Shown: positions 1-8,936, counted from the first letter of the stretch. The stretch is 64,000 nt of DNA from JAFGLZ01 sp964390905 (GCA_964390905.1 CAYMLO010000003.1:62001-126000), one strand, 5' to 3'. The notes: generated by a model not told the origin, from the sequence alone. Program-made: numbers and translations.

Positions 1-1
1 C

Positions 2-361
2 CCGCAGCGCCTGGGGCGGGCCTTCTCGCGCGAGACGCAGAACTTCATCCGCTTCAACAGCGTCAAGGGTCGCATCCAGCTCGGCTTTGACCTGCCCAAG
101 GCCGGCAAGTACGAAGTGGAGATGGCCTTCTGCAAGAGCCACGACTACGCGACGATCGAGGCCCACCTCGACGGCGAACGCATCGGTCCGCGGATGGACA
201 ACTACAGCCCCACCATCGTGCACAGCGGCCCGATCAAGTTCGGCGTGGTCGATCTGAAGGCCGGCACGCACGTCCTGGAGTTCCGCGTCGTCGGTAAGAA
301 CGACAAGTCGACGGGCTACTACATGGGATTCGATTACCTGGAGCTTCTTCCGGCCCAGTAG
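2..361 (+). CDS. C-terminal end of a secreted sugar-active protein (DUF2961-type C-terminal beta-sandwich), 5' end outside window
   Basis: The frame is open from the window edge and ends at TAG at 359-361, leaving about 119 visible residues. The fragment alternates beta strands and conserved turns (GKYEVEMAF, HLDGERIGPRMDNY, GPIKFGVVDLKAGTHVLEF, YYMGFDYLELL). This resembles the carbohydrate-binding-like beta-sandwich at the C-terminus of planctomycetal DUF2961 (GH172-type) proteins, where a strand of the form LDG..G...D.Y is followed by a final GxDYL strand. The catalytic part, if present, lies to the left of the window, so the enzyme activity cannot be judged. It converges with gnd. No clear terminator is visible in the 108 bp between them. 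Confidence 0.7.
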   Translation, partial: PQRLGRAFSRETQNFIRFNSVKGRIQLGFDLPKAGKYEVEMAFCKSHDYATIEAHLDGERIGPRMDNYSPTIVHSGPIKFGVVDLKAGTHVLEFRVVGKNDKSTGYYMGFDYLELLPAQ

Positions 362-469
362 AGCGGACGCCGAGATCGACCGGCGGTCGCTCCCGTGACC
401 GCTCCCTGACGGTTGCGGCTCTGATGGCGCTGTCGCGCTGTGGGGCGTTGCGCGACCGTCTCGAACGAA

Positions 470-1897
470 TCAGGACGGCTGGTCGGCCGTCCATTCGGTG
501 TGGAACGGCCCCTCGCCCGGCTTGTCCACGCGCAGGTAGGTGTGGGCACCGAAGTAGTCCCGTTGCGCCTGCAGCAGGTTCGCCGGCAACCGGGCTTGGC
601 GGTAGCCGTCGAAGTAGCTGATCGCACTGCTGAAGGCCGGCACGGGAATGCCGGCGTTGACGGCCGTGCCTACCACCTTCCGCCAATGGGGCTGCGCCTC
701 GCGAACCGCCTCGTTGAAGTATGGGTCGAGCAGTAAGTTCGTCAGCTGCGGATCACGCTGGTAGGCCTCGGTAATCCGATGCAGGAACTGGGCGCGGATG
801 ATGCACCCCCCGCGCCACAGCTTGGCGATGCTGCCGAAGTCCAGGTCCCATCCGTTCTCCCGCCCGGCTGAGTCCATCAGCGCGAACCCCTGCGCGTAGC
901 TGCAGATCTTGCTGGCAAACAGGGCGCGTCGGATGGCCTCGACGAACTTGTCCTTGTCGCCCCGGTACCGCTTGCGGGGCCCTTTGAGCTTCTTGGCCGC
1001 CGCGACGCGCTCGTCCTTGATCGCCGACAGGCAGCGGGCGAATACGGCCTCAGCGATGGTCGGAGCTGGCACGCCCAGATCGAGCGCCTCCTGACTCGTC
1101 CACTTGCCCGTGCCCTTCTGACCGGCCGTGTCCAGGATCACGTCCACCATCGGCTTGCCCGTCTCGGGGTCGGTGCGGGCCAGGATGTTGGTCGTGATCT
1201 CGATCAGGTAGCTGTTCAGCTCGCCCGCGTTCCACTCGGCGAAGACCTCGTGCATGTCGGCCGCCGACATCCCCAGGGCGTTGGCCATGATGTAGTAGGC
1301 TTCGCAGATCAGCTGCATGTCGCCGTACTCGATGCCGTTATGGACCATCTTGACGTAGTGGCCCGCACCGTCCGGCCCGATGTAGCTGCAGCAGGGCTCG
1401 CTTTCGACGTGGGCGGCGATCTTGGTCAATACCGGCGCGACCGCGTCGTAGGCCTCTTCCTGACCACCGGGCATGATCGCCGGGCCCCACAACGCTCCCT
1501 CCTCACCGCCGCTGACGCCCGTGCCAATGTACAGCAAGCCGTCCGACGCCAACGACCGGTTCCGTCGAATCGTGTCCTTGTAGTAGCTATTCCCGCCGTC
1601 GATCAAGATGTCCCCGGGCGAGAGCAGCGGGCGGAGCTGCTCGATGAAGTCGTCCACCGGCGGGCCCGCCTTGACCATCAGCATGATCCGTCTGGGGGAT
1701 TCCAGCGAATCCACCAACTCCTGGAGGCTGTACGTGCCCGTGATGTTCCGGCCAGCGGCCCCGCCCTCGATGAACCGCGTCACCTTCTCGGTCGTCCGGT
1801 TGAAGACGGCCACGCCGAACCCATTGCGCTCGATGTTGAGCACCAGGTTCTCGCCCATAACCGCCAGGCCCACCAACCCGAATTGCTGCTTGCTCAT
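470..1897 (-). CDS. gnd: 6-phosphogluconate dehydrogenase, decarboxylating
   Basis: This enzyme oxidises and decarboxylates 6-phosphogluconate to ribulose 5-phosphate with NADP+ in the cytosolic pentose phosphate pathway. The 475 residues match the usual length of the long (E. coli-type) family. The N-terminal Rossmann fold shows GLAVMG near residues 10-15 and the NRT after strand 2. GVSGGEEGALWG (127-138), Lys183, His186-Asn187 and Glu190 (KMVHNGIEYGDMQ) match the substrate-binding and catalytic residues of the family. ILDTAGQKGTGKWT and the C-terminal QRDYFGAHTY and FHTEW motifs complete the signature. The gene stands alone: a convergent gene lies downstream and a structured repeat lies upstream. 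The protein appears intact. Confidence 0.97.
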   Translation of the reverse strand: MSKQQFGLVGLAVMGENLVLNIERNGFGVAVFNRTTEKVTRFIEGGAAGRNITGTYSLQELVDSLESPRRIMLMVKAGPPVDDFIEQLRPLLSPGDILIDGGNSYYKDTIRRNRSLASDGLLYIGTGVSGGEEGALWGPAIMPGGQEEAYDAVAPVLTKIAAHVESEPCCSYIGPDGAGHYVKMVHNGIEYGDMQLICEAYYIMANALGMSAADMHEVFAEWNAGELNSYLIEITTNILARTDPETGKPMVDVILDTAGQKGTGKWTSQEALDLGVPAPTIAEAVFARCLSAIKDERVAAAKKLKGPRKRYRGDKDKFVEAIRRALFASKICSYAQGFALMDSAGRENGWDLDFGSIAKLWRGGCIIRAQFLHRITEAYQRDPQLTNLLLDPYFNEAVREAQPHWRKVVGTAVNAGIPVPAFSSAISYFDGYRQARLPANLLQAQRDYFGAHTYLRVDKPGEGPFHTEWTADQPS

Positions 1898-1996
1898 CAG
1901 TGCACTCCCTGAATCCAGCTCTCATTGGAAACACATATCCTAACACACGGTGCTGCCAGCGCGTAGTGCAATCTCTCGACAGGAAACGGGGGGGAC

Positions 1997-2186
1997 GTGA
2001 CAGTCTGGGCGGGGGGGTGCCCCATCCTTCACTCTCCTCGCGGAACGCGAGGGGGGTGAAGGGTGGGGGACGGAATCGGGCGGCGAGAGACGCTTCGCGC
2101 GCCATTCCGTCCCCCACCCTTTTCGAGGGCCCGCGTCCCGCGACCCCCCGAAAAGGATGGGGCACCCCTCCGGCCCAGATTGTCAC
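1997..2186. repeat. 190-bp nested inverted-repeat element with cloverleaf-like folding
   Basis: Outer arms of about 31 bp (1997-2027 and 2154-2186) are near-perfect reverse complements of each other, from GTGACAGTCTGGGC inward to GTGCCCCATCC. Inside them are three further hairpins. Arm 1 (about 2025-2062) pairs CCTTCACTCTCCTCGCG with CGCGAGGGGGGTGAAGG. The middle stem pairs GGGTGGGGGACGGAAT (about 2061-2076) with ATTCCGTCCCCCACCC (about 2104-2119). Arm 3 (about 2118-2157) pairs CCTTTTCG with CGAAAAGG. The layout suggests a mobile palindromic element (MITE- or REP-like) rather than a simple terminator. It carries no coding sequence and lies between gnd and the GT9 gene. Confidence 0.75.
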
Positions 2187-2207
2187 GCACCCGATGGGGG
2201 GATGGCG

Positions 2208-3341
2208 TCAGTCCGCCGCACGCTTGCCCTGCTGGATCAGGTCGCGCGTCGCTCGGGCGATCCGCTCGACCGTGATCGAGTCGAGGCAGCGACGTACGTC
2301 GCACTTCGGGGCGTGGGGACCCCACAGACATGGCCCGCAGATCACGGCCGGCTCCACCACGCGATTGTACTGCCAGTCGAGCGGACCCGCCGCCGACGGC
2401 GGGCTCGGACCAAAGATCGCCACCACCGGCGTCCCGACCGCCACCGCCATGTGCATCGGGGCCGTATCGCCGCTCACCACCACGTCTGCAGCCGCCAGCA
2501 TCGCGCCAAGACGACCCACGGACTCCGTTTCCATCACGTGGCACCGGCAGGTGTCCCGCCACGCCGCCTCGAACCGAGCGGCCGCGTCGACGTCGCCGGG
2601 CGCGTGGCAGAACACCACCGTGGCGGCTTCGGACAGGCATCGGCCCAGTTCAACATATCGCCCCTCGTCCCACGCACGCAGCGGGTTCTCGGTGGTCGGA
2701 CACACGGCCACCACCGGCCCGCCGTCGGCGAGCTGGGCGAGCCGTTCTGCGGCCCACGCGCGATCCGCCTCGCCGACGTCAAACCTTGTCACGGGGCGTC
2801 CCGGCCGCCCCGTCAGCCGCTCGACCAACCGCAGGCGAAACGCAACGCGATTGGCGAACCAGTCCATCCGCTGACCCGCTGTCAGCCACAGATCCCCTCC
2901 CAGACCCGTCATCCCCACCCGGATGGGAATACCCGCCAACGCCATCAACAACGCATTGAGCGGATTGCCCTGCAGGTCCAGTCCCAGATCGAATCGACGC
3001 TGGCGTAGCGACCGTCCCAGCTCCCAAACGGCCATGAGCCGGGCCAGGGATCCGCCGGCGAATCGCGCGGCCGACCACGGCACGGACACCACCAGCACCT
3101 CGTCCACGTCGGGGTTCTTCCCCAGCACCTCCCGGGCGTAGGGCTGGACCCCAACGACAACGTGCGCCTCCGGCACCACCTCCTTGAGCAACCCGATCGC
3201 CGCTGTGGAGCACAGCACGTCCCCGAGCTTGTCGAATTGGGTGATCAGAACGGCAGGGCGCCGCGGCAGGACGATTCGATGGATCCCGCGCTCGAACGGA
3301 GCGTCCAACAATCGCGTCCAGTATTCTCGTTGGAGGGCCAC
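2208..3341 (-). CDS. Glycosyltransferase family 9 (heptosyltransferase-like)
   Basis: GT9 enzymes transfer ADP-heptose or related sugars onto lipopolysaccharide core or other glycans on the cytoplasmic face of the inner membrane. The 377-residue product has the family's two-Rossmann layout. The N-terminal strand is PAVLITQFDKLGDVLCSTA, where GD after the first strand is typical. The C-terminal half has VVSGDTAPMHMAVAVGTPVVAIFG, followed by the late cysteine cluster C..C......C....C seen in many GT9 proteins. The start is GTG at 3341 with only a weak GGGAA upstream. It is the last gene of the minus-strand run coming from 8.9 kb, 16 bp after the thioredoxin-like gene. The exact sugar cannot be told. 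The presence of lpxA nearby fits an LPS-type role. Confidence 0.85.
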   Translation of the reverse strand: MALQREYWTRLLDAPFERGIHRIVLPRRPAVLITQFDKLGDVLCSTAAIGLLKEVVPEAHVVVGVQPYAREVLGKNPDVDEVLVVSVPWSAARFAGGSLARLMAVWELGRSLRQRRFDLGLDLQGNPLNALLMALAGIPIRVGMTGLGGDLWLTAGQRMDWFANRVAFRLRLVERLTGRPGRPVTRFDVGEADRAWAAERLAQLADGGPVVAVCPTTENPLRAWDEGRYVELGRCLSEAATVVFCHAPGDVDAAARFEAAWRDTCRCHVMETESVGRLGAMLAAADVVVSGDTAPMHMAVAVGTPVVAIFGPSPPSAAGPLDWQYNRVVEPAVICGPCLWGPHAPKCDVRRCLDSITVERIARATRDLIQQGKRAAD

Positions 3342-3357
3342 GCGGACGATTCCCGGA

Positions 3358-3948
3358 TCACGGCGACTCGGCAGCCGGGGCGGTGGCCGACGGCGGCTTC
3401 CGGTAGGTCCCCTCGTCCCTATGCCCGACGACGTACTTCAAAAACCGCTTGCGGACCTCCGGCGTGATGGCCCTCCCCGACCAGTTGAACACGCGCTTGC
3501 CCTCCGGCGTCAAACACATCAGCGAAGGCGATTCAACCAGGCTGTACTTCCTGACCACCTTCGGATGCTCCTCCCAGATCAGCCGGCAGGGAATCCCGCC
3601 CATCGCCCACTTGTAGACGGGCCTCAGACTGAACACCGTCCTGTCCAGCTCCTTCATCAACTCACAGTCACGCTTGTGCACCAGGAGCACGACGGCCTTG
3701 CGAGGATGCTCGGCCCGTTTCAGACATGCCTCCAGATCGTCCGACCACTCGATCTGCCAGCCCGTCCGCGTCCACGACTCGTACGACTGGACGACCGTCC
3801 AGACCACGGCAACGATCGCGACGATGACGATTCCCTTCCGCCACCCGATGCCGCGCGAAGAGCCTTCATCCTCGACGGCGTCGTCGATACCCGACAGGTC
3901 TTCGAGGGCATCCGGCTCGGCAGGGCGATTGTCCTGGGGATGTGCCAT
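3358..3948 (-). CDS. Membrane-anchored thioredoxin-like protein without a CxxC site
   Basis: The protein has 196 residues. A hydrophilic acidic N-terminus (about 1-35) is followed by one membrane helix (KGIVIVAIVAVVWTVVQ). The domain beyond it looks like a thioredoxin fold: a strand KAVVLLVHKRDCELMKELD at the position of the active site, then helices, then SLVESPSLMCLTPEG, which resembles the cis-Pro strand. The redox site is a single Cys (DCEL) rather than CxxC, so oxidoreductase activity is doubtful. The helix would place the domain outside the cytoplasmic membrane. It sits between the GT9 gene and a small TM protein in the same run. Fold assignment is by eye; specific function unknown. Confidence 0.6.
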   Translation of the reverse strand: MAHPQDNRPAEPDALEDLSGIDDAVEDEGSSRGIGWRKGIVIVAIVAVVWTVVQSYESWTRTGWQIEWSDDLEACLKRAEHPRKAVVLLVHKRDCELMKELDRTVFSLRPVYKWAMGGIPCRLIWEEHPKVVRKYSLVESPSLMCLTPEGKRVFNWSGRAITPEVRKRFLKYVVGHRDEGTYRKPPSATAPAAESP

Positions 3949-4000
3949 CAGCGTCCTCGATCGAATCGGAGTCTATCACGCCCCTGACTTGATGTAAACG

Positions 4001-4624
4001 TCAGCCGCCGGACGCGTCCCCGTCCCGCTGATCGTGATGCGGGGCCCACAAGGGCCGGGCCCATTCGGGCCTTGCCGTCAGCGCTTCACGAACCTGCCGA
4101 CGCAACAGGTCCGATGGCAGCGACCACAACGCCGCACCCAACGCCGACGCCCCCGCGGGGACGTCGCATCTCCGGCACGCGTCCAGAAAGACCCGTTCCC
4201 AGGTAGACGCGCCCAGGTTCGGCCGACCGACCTCGTGCCACGTCTCGATGACCGTGGCCAGCAGATCGTCGGACGCCTTGTCATCCGCCTTCACGCACGC
4301 AAACGCCAGCATCGACGCGACCTCGTAGGCAGGTTCCGCGTGATAGGCGATCTGGAACGGCCGGGCCGCTCGCGTCGGACTGCCCTGGTCCAACCATCCG
4401 CACCCCTGCACCATCAGGGCAGCAGCCCGCTCCCGCTTCGGGCGATCCGCTCCGGACAGCCATTCCTCCACCCGCGCAACGCGGTCCGCGGCGGGCAGCT
4501 CTTGCCATTTCGAGAGCAACGCCAGACAGGCCAGCCCCGTCTCTCGGCGGGCCCGCAACGTCAGGACGACCACGATCGAAAGGCACAGCACCCCTGTTAC
4601 GATGAGGACATGCAGCTGGTTCAT
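4001..4624 (-). CDS. Hypothetical protein with one N-terminal membrane helix and a helical-repeat-like domain
   Basis: The 207 residues begin with a signal-anchor helix (LHVLIVTGVLCLSIVVVLTL). The rest is all-helical and Ala/Leu-rich with TPR-like spacing, for example RAAALMVQGCGWLDQGSPTRAARPFQIAY and later WERVFLDACRRC. I do not recognise a named family. The ATG at 4624 lies 10 bp after the stop of the spermidine-synthase-like gene, which suggests co-transcription. Codon use matches its neighbours, so I take it as a real gene of unknown role. Confidence 0.7.
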   Translation of the reverse strand: MNQLHVLIVTGVLCLSIVVVLTLRARRETGLACLALLSKWQELPAADRVARVEEWLSGADRPKRERAAALMVQGCGWLDQGSPTRAARPFQIAYHAEPAYEVASMLAFACVKADDKASDDLLATVIETWHEVGRPNLGASTWERVFLDACRRCDVPAGASALGAALWSLPSDLLRRQVREALTARPEWARPLWAPHHDQRDGDASGG

Positions 4625-4634
4625 CGCCTGCCTT

Positions 4635-7103
4635 CTACCTTCCGCCGGCCTTGACGTCCAGGCCCGGGCTCGATGCTCGCAACCGGCTGCCCGCCAGACC
4701 GGCGATTACGTACGCCCCGACCGCCGTCCATGCCACCACCCCAAAACCAAACGACATCGCCAACACCACTGCCAACACAGCCGCCACCACCGACGCGAAC
4801 CCGTTCGCCCCCCACGCCCACGGGATCAGGCCCGGCGCCCGGACGCTCAGGCGCATCAGTCCACGGGGAAACGGCATGCCCATCGGAACGGCCATCACCG
4901 CCCCCGCCGCCAAACAGATCAACGCCCGGAGGGGAAGAGACCAGCCCATCGCCGCTGCCAGTACATGCCTGCCGACCAGCGCGTAGATCGCCGCCAGCAC
5001 GATCACGGCGACCAGCGGCCCGTGGATCGGCGCGCTGTCGGCAGTGGCCCGTCGGCCCGCCCAAGCGCTGCCCAGCCCGCTAAACGTCAAGAACGCCCCC
5101 AGCACCACCGCCACCGCAAAGACGGGCTCGGCCAACACCAGCGTGAACGCCTGAATCAGCGCCATCTCCAGCAGCATATACCCCGTCCCCAAACCGACGT
5201 AGTACACGCCCGTCGCCAGCCGCAGGCCGCGCCCGGACGGATCCCGCCGCAGCCACAGCAACGGTAGCAGGACAAGCACCAACGCCACGATCGTCGACCA
5301 GGCCAGGGCCGCCATCAAGACCACGTACCCCCATTCCACCCGCGCCAACCAGTATCGCCCGAACGAACGCGCGTACGCCGACACCGACCGCCAACGAAAG
5401 AAATCCAGGAAGAACGGACGATCGTCCGTGACCGGCCGGACGGCCATCAGCCAATCTTCATAGAAAGCCTCCCGGTTCGGAGACAGGACCTGGCGCGCCG
5501 CCCAGTCCAGGTAAGACAACGTCGTGCCCTCCGGACCTGGACGCGGATCGATCTGGTTGGCCTGCTCGTCGGCCATGCCGGCGTACCACACCGGATCCAG
5601 GCCCATCTCCGACAGGACATCGCTCAGTCGCGCCAGGCGGTCGGGTGTCAGAGGTCGAACCGTCGCCGCCGTGCACGCCGCCAGGTAGTTCCGGAACTGC
5701 AGCACGTGCCCGCCCGGGTCCGTCACGCCACGCCGCTCCAGCGCTTCGACCATCGTCGCGAACAGCCGGATGTTGTCCCTCGGAGGCTCCTGGATGCCTC
5801 GCACGACGGCGACCACGCCGTCCTCGCTCAGCCGGTCCAGACACCGGCACAGCCCTTCGACCGTCGGCAGGTGCGACTGGCTGAGCGCCATCACGCCCGG
5901 GGCACCGGCGACCAGCGACTCCAGGGCGACCAGCTGGATCAGATCGAACCGCTCGCTGCCCCGATCCAGGAACCCACGCGGGTCGGCGATGACCACCTCA
6001 AGGTCGTCCCCCCCCAAGACGTGCCCCGCCGGTCCGGCCAGCGGACCGCACAGCAACTCGGCGATCTGCCCGTTCGGTTGGACGACCGCGATGCCCTCGA
6101 CGCCGAACCTCCGCGCCAGCCAGACATTGGCTCCACCCGTCTCGCCGAGCAGGGCCACGCGGTTGGGTCGGAACGTCCGGTATACGGCCCCCATGGGCGT
6201 CTCGTCCATCACGTCTGCCTCGTCGGCTTGGTTGATCCGGAAGATTGGCGCGGTCTGCCCACCGTCGACGATCAGCAGCATCTGGGGCGGAGGCATGTCG
6301 GCCTGCGGCGAGGCAAACAACGTCTGATGGGCCGTTGGCGCGTCGAACACATCGATCCGACCGCGCGGGGAATGCCCCTCCGCCAGATGCCGCGCCTCGC
6401 CCTGCGCCGCCAACAGGTCGTAGTAAGCCAGCGGCTTGTACGGGTCCACGCGCATCGGGACCGACATGACCGCCGCCAGACTGATCCCCGCCCCCCCGCC
6501 GATCACCCAGGCGCCCAACCGGCGCCGCGATCCCACCGCCATCGCCAGCGCCGCGACCAGCGCCGCGGCCGAGACCGCCCACAGCAGCTGTTCGGCGCGA
6601 AACACGAACATCAGCCCAACCGCCGCCGCCGCCCCCACGCCGCTGCCGGCCAGATTCACCGCGTAGAGTCGAGCGACCTGATCCCGGCAGGTCATCAATG
6701 GCAACCCGATCGACACCGCCCCCAATAGGAATGGCACGAGCAGAATCAGGTGGTAGGCCACCAGCAGGCCGGCCTGTGGGGCTTGGAACATGATCTGGTA
6801 GACGTCGATGGGCAGCGCCTCGGCCGCCGAGAAGCAACACGGCGCCGCCACCGCCAACCCGACCAGCACCGCCAGCATCGCCCCGTCGAAGCGTCCCGCC
6901 AACCGCCGCCCGAACAGCGTCAGGAACGTCCCGCTCGTGCCGAAGCCCAACAACGCCGTGCTGATCACCAGATACGCGAAGTGATGCCATCGGGCGATGG
7001 CCAGGCACCGCATCAGAACCAACTGCAGCCCCACGACCGAGACCGAGGCCAACGCCACGGCAACGTAGACACGCCCGTCCGCACGGACCCGCGGGGTCGT
7101 CAT
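4635..7103 (-). CDS. Fused polytopic membrane protein with a spermidine-synthase-like (Rossmann) middle domain
   Basis: The product (822 residues from ATG 7103) has an N-terminal block of about seven membrane helices, a soluble domain in the middle, and a C-terminal block of about seven more helices. The soluble part has a nucleotide-binding strand, VALLGETGGANVWLARRFG, and later VTDDRPFF. That last motif is typical of the large membrane-bound spermidine-synthase-like proteins found in many bacteria. Real polyamine synthesis by such proteins is unproven, and the usual aminopropyltransferase acidic residues are not obvious here. The start codon overlaps the pcm stop (ATGA at 7100-7103), so the two are translationally coupled. 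An in-frame extension upstream to 7298 would lie inside pcm and is rejected. Confidence 0.8.
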   Translation of the reverse strand: MTTPRVRADGRVYVAVALASVSVVGLQLVLMRCLAIARWHHFAYLVISTALLGFGTSGTFLTLFGRRLAGRFDGAMLAVLVGLAVAAPCCFSAAEALPIDVYQIMFQAPQAGLLVAYHLILLVPFLLGAVSIGLPLMTCRDQVARLYAVNLAGSGVGAAAAVGLMFVFRAEQLLWAVSAAALVAALAMAVGSRRRLGAWVIGGGAGISLAAVMSVPMRVDPYKPLAYYDLLAAQGEARHLAEGHSPRGRIDVFDAPTAHQTLFASPQADMPPPQMLLIVDGGQTAPIFRINQADEADVMDETPMGAVYRTFRPNRVALLGETGGANVWLARRFGVEGIAVVQPNGQIAELLCGPLAGPAGHVLGGDDLEVVIADPRGFLDRGSERFDLIQLVALESLVAGAPGVMALSQSHLPTVEGLCRCLDRLSEDGVVAVVRGIQEPPRDNIRLFATMVEALERRGVTDPGGHVLQFRNYLAACTAATVRPLTPDRLARLSDVLSEMGLDPVWYAGMADEQANQIDPRPGPEGTTLSYLDWAARQVLSPNREAFYEDWLMAVRPVTDDRPFFLDFFRWRSVSAYARSFGRYWLARVEWGYVVLMAALAWSTIVALVLVLLPLLWLRRDPSGRGLRLATGVYYVGLGTGYMLLEMALIQAFTLVLAEPVFAVAVVLGAFLTFSGLGSAWAGRRATADSAPIHGPLVAVIVLAAIYALVGRHVLAAAMGWSLPLRALICLAAGAVMAVPMGMPFPRGLMRLSVRAPGLIPWAWGANGFASVVAAVLAVVLAMSFGFGVVAWTAVGAYVIAGLAGSRLRASSPGLDVKAGGR

Positions 7104-7999
7104 TGCTTCTGCATCCGACCCGTCATGGGCACGAAGGCCACGCCGCAGATCGTCTCGTACCTCGGTCGAGACGTCTTGGGGTCCTTGGTCAGGACCTTGA
7201 GCTGCTGGTACATGCCCGGCTGGCCCACGGGGATGACCATCCGGCCGCCGGGCGCAAGCTGTTTGAACAGCGGCGGAGGAACGTGCCCGGCCGCACACGT
7301 CACGATGATGCCGTCAAACGGCGCATGCTCCGGCCAGCCGTGGTACCCGTCCGCGTGCTTACACTGGATTGTCTTGTATCCCAGCTTCTTGAACCGCGTG
7401 CTGGCCCGCTTGTACAGCGGTTCGATGATCTCCATCGAAAAGACGTGCGGCGTCAGCTCGCTCAGCACCGCCGCCTGATACCCGCTGCCCGTGCCGATCT
7501 CCAGCACCTTCGCCCCAGGCCGCAACCGCAGCGCCTCGGTCATCAGGGCCACGATGTACGGTTGGCTGATCGTCTGCCCGTATCCGATCGGCAGCGGATG
7601 GTCGGCGTGCGCGCGAGACCGCTCACCTCGTTCCACGAACAGATGCCGCGGAACGTACCGCATGGCGGCCAGCACGCGTGGCTCGGTGATCCGCTGCCGC
7701 CCGTCCCGGGGATGGGAGATCGTCTGCTTGACGAGCCAATCGCGCTGGGCCTGAAACTCGTTGACCCGCGGGCGATGCCATACGAGAGGCCGCGTCGCAG
7801 CCGCCCGCGTGCTCGGTGGCGCCACCTCCGATGCCGCGCCGGTCGCCAACGGGACCGGATCACCCACGCCCGCCAGACGCAGATCCTCCTCGTCCGACGG
7901 CCCCCATCGTTGGCCGATCTTCGACGGCCAGAATACCACGACGACGAACACCATCACCGCCGCCAGCAACGACAAGACCGCAGGCAGGTTCCGGGGCAT
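7100..7999 (-). CDS. pcm: Protein-L-isoaspartate O-methyltransferase with N-terminal membrane anchor
   Basis: Pcm methylates isoaspartyl residues in damaged proteins with S-adenosylmethionine. The 299-residue product (ATG at 7999, preceded by AAGGGGA) carries the family motifs. These are YVPRHLFVERGE, the substrate loop PLPIGYGQTISQPYIVALM, SAM motif I VLEIGTGSGYQAAVL, and FDGIIVTCAAGHVPPPL. It is about 90 residues longer than cytosolic Pcm. The extra N-terminus holds a membrane helix (LPAVLSLLAAVMVFVVVVFW) and a Pro/Ala-rich linker, so the catalytic domain may act at, or outside, the inner membrane. It lies 58 bp after the radical SAM gene and overlaps the next gene by 4 bp. Confidence 0.92.
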   Translation of the reverse strand: MPRNLPAVLSLLAAVMVFVVVVFWPSKIGQRWGPSDEEDLRLAGVGDPVPLATGAASEVAPPSTRAAATRPLVWHRPRVNEFQAQRDWLVKQTISHPRDGRQRITEPRVLAAMRYVPRHLFVERGERSRAHADHPLPIGYGQTISQPYIVALMTEALRLRPGAKVLEIGTGSGYQAAVLSELTPHVFSMEIIEPLYKRASTRFKKLGYKTIQCKHADGYHGWPEHAPFDGIIVTCAAGHVPPPLFKQLAPGGRMVIPVGQPGMYQQLKVLTKDPKTSRPRYETICGVAFVPMTGRMQKQ

Positions 8000-8057
8000 G
8001 ATCAGGTCCCCTTCTGTGCGATGGTCCCGAGTCGGGCCGGCGTCGGCCCGGCACCCC

Positions 8058-8936
8058 CTAGTCGGACAACCGCAGCCCGCGCTGGGCTGCGTAGTCACGC
8101 ACCCGCTCGATCTCCTGTCCCGCTGGCCGACGGGCCAGCTCGGGGTGGCGATGCGCCTGGTGTTCCGGGCGATATTGCCCCATTACGTTGATGAACGTGT
8201 CGGCCGATATCTCGTCCGCGAGGAAATCGATCACCGTCTCGCTGCCGGCCAGACCGTTCGGCAGCACCAGATGTCGGACCAGCAACCCCCGCTGTGCAAC
8301 GCCGTTCTCGACCGCCAGATCCCCCACCTGCCGATGCATCTCCTTGATCGCCGAACGAACGACCGGCCAATAATCCTCGGCCGAGCTGAACCGTTCCGCC
8401 ACGCTGCTATTGGCATACTTGATGTCGGGCATGTAGATCTCGACAGCTCCCTCCAGCAACTGCAGCATCTCGAGCGCCTCGTATCCGCCACAGTTCCAGA
8501 CGATCGGCACGGCCAGCCCGGCTGACCGGGCGCGGACAATGGCGTCCAGCAACTGCGGGCCGACGTGGGTGGGCGTGACGAAGTTCACGTTCTGGCAACC
8601 CCGCTTCTCCAGACCAAGCATCATCTCGACGATATCTTCCACCGACACTTCCGTGCCCCGCCGCTCGTGGCTAATGTCGTAGTTCTGGCAGAACACGCAG
8701 CCCAGGTTGCAGCCCGCCAGGAAGATCGTCCCCGAGCCGCCCCGCCCGACCAGGCAACTCTCCTCGCCGAAGTGCGGACCCACCGAGCTAACCACCGGCC
8801 TGACGCCCGCGCCGCAGAATCCTCGCTCGTCTTCGAATCGATCGACCTGACACGCCCGCGGACAGACCCGACAGGAGACCAATAACCCGTAGGCGCGCTT
8901 CACTGACTCTGAAGATCGTACGTTGGCACTGAACAT
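8058..8936 (-). CDS. Radical SAM protein of the PflX / COG1313 type (pyruvate-formate-lyase-activase-like)
   Basis: The 292-residue protein starts with a cysteine-rich segment CRVCPRACQVDR, followed by GFCGAG. It then has the radical SAM cluster motif CNLGCVFCQNYDIS, which is the CxxxCxxC form that binds the 4Fe-4S cluster used to cleave S-adenosylmethionine. Downstream strands (VNFVTPTHVGPQ, VPIVWNCGGYE, VEIYMPDIKYAN) follow the partial TIM barrel of COG1313 proteins. These are annotated as activating-enzyme homologues, but their true substrate is unknown. The gene leads the minus-strand run at 8.9-2.2 kb, so it probably sits next to the promoter of that operon. Confidence 0.88.
   Translation of the reverse strand: MFSANVRSSESVKRAYGLLVSCRVCPRACQVDRFEDERGFCGAGVRPVVSSVGPHFGEESCLVGRGGSGTIFLAGCNLGCVFCQNYDISHERRGTEVSVEDIVEMMLGLEKRGCQNVNFVTPTHVGPQLLDAIVRARSAGLAVPIVWNCGGYEALEMLQLLEGAVEIYMPDIKYANSSVAERFSSAEDYWPVVRSAIKEMHRQVGDLAVENGVAQRGLLVRHLVLPNGLAGSETVIDFLADEISADTFINVMGQYRPEHQAHRHPELARRPAGQEIERVRDYAAQRGLRLSD

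Noticed and set aside
7104..7298. Upstream extension of the spermidine-synthase-like gene
   Set aside because: It lies inside pcm in another frame, with composition unlike the membrane protein. The ATG overlapping the pcm stop is the better start.
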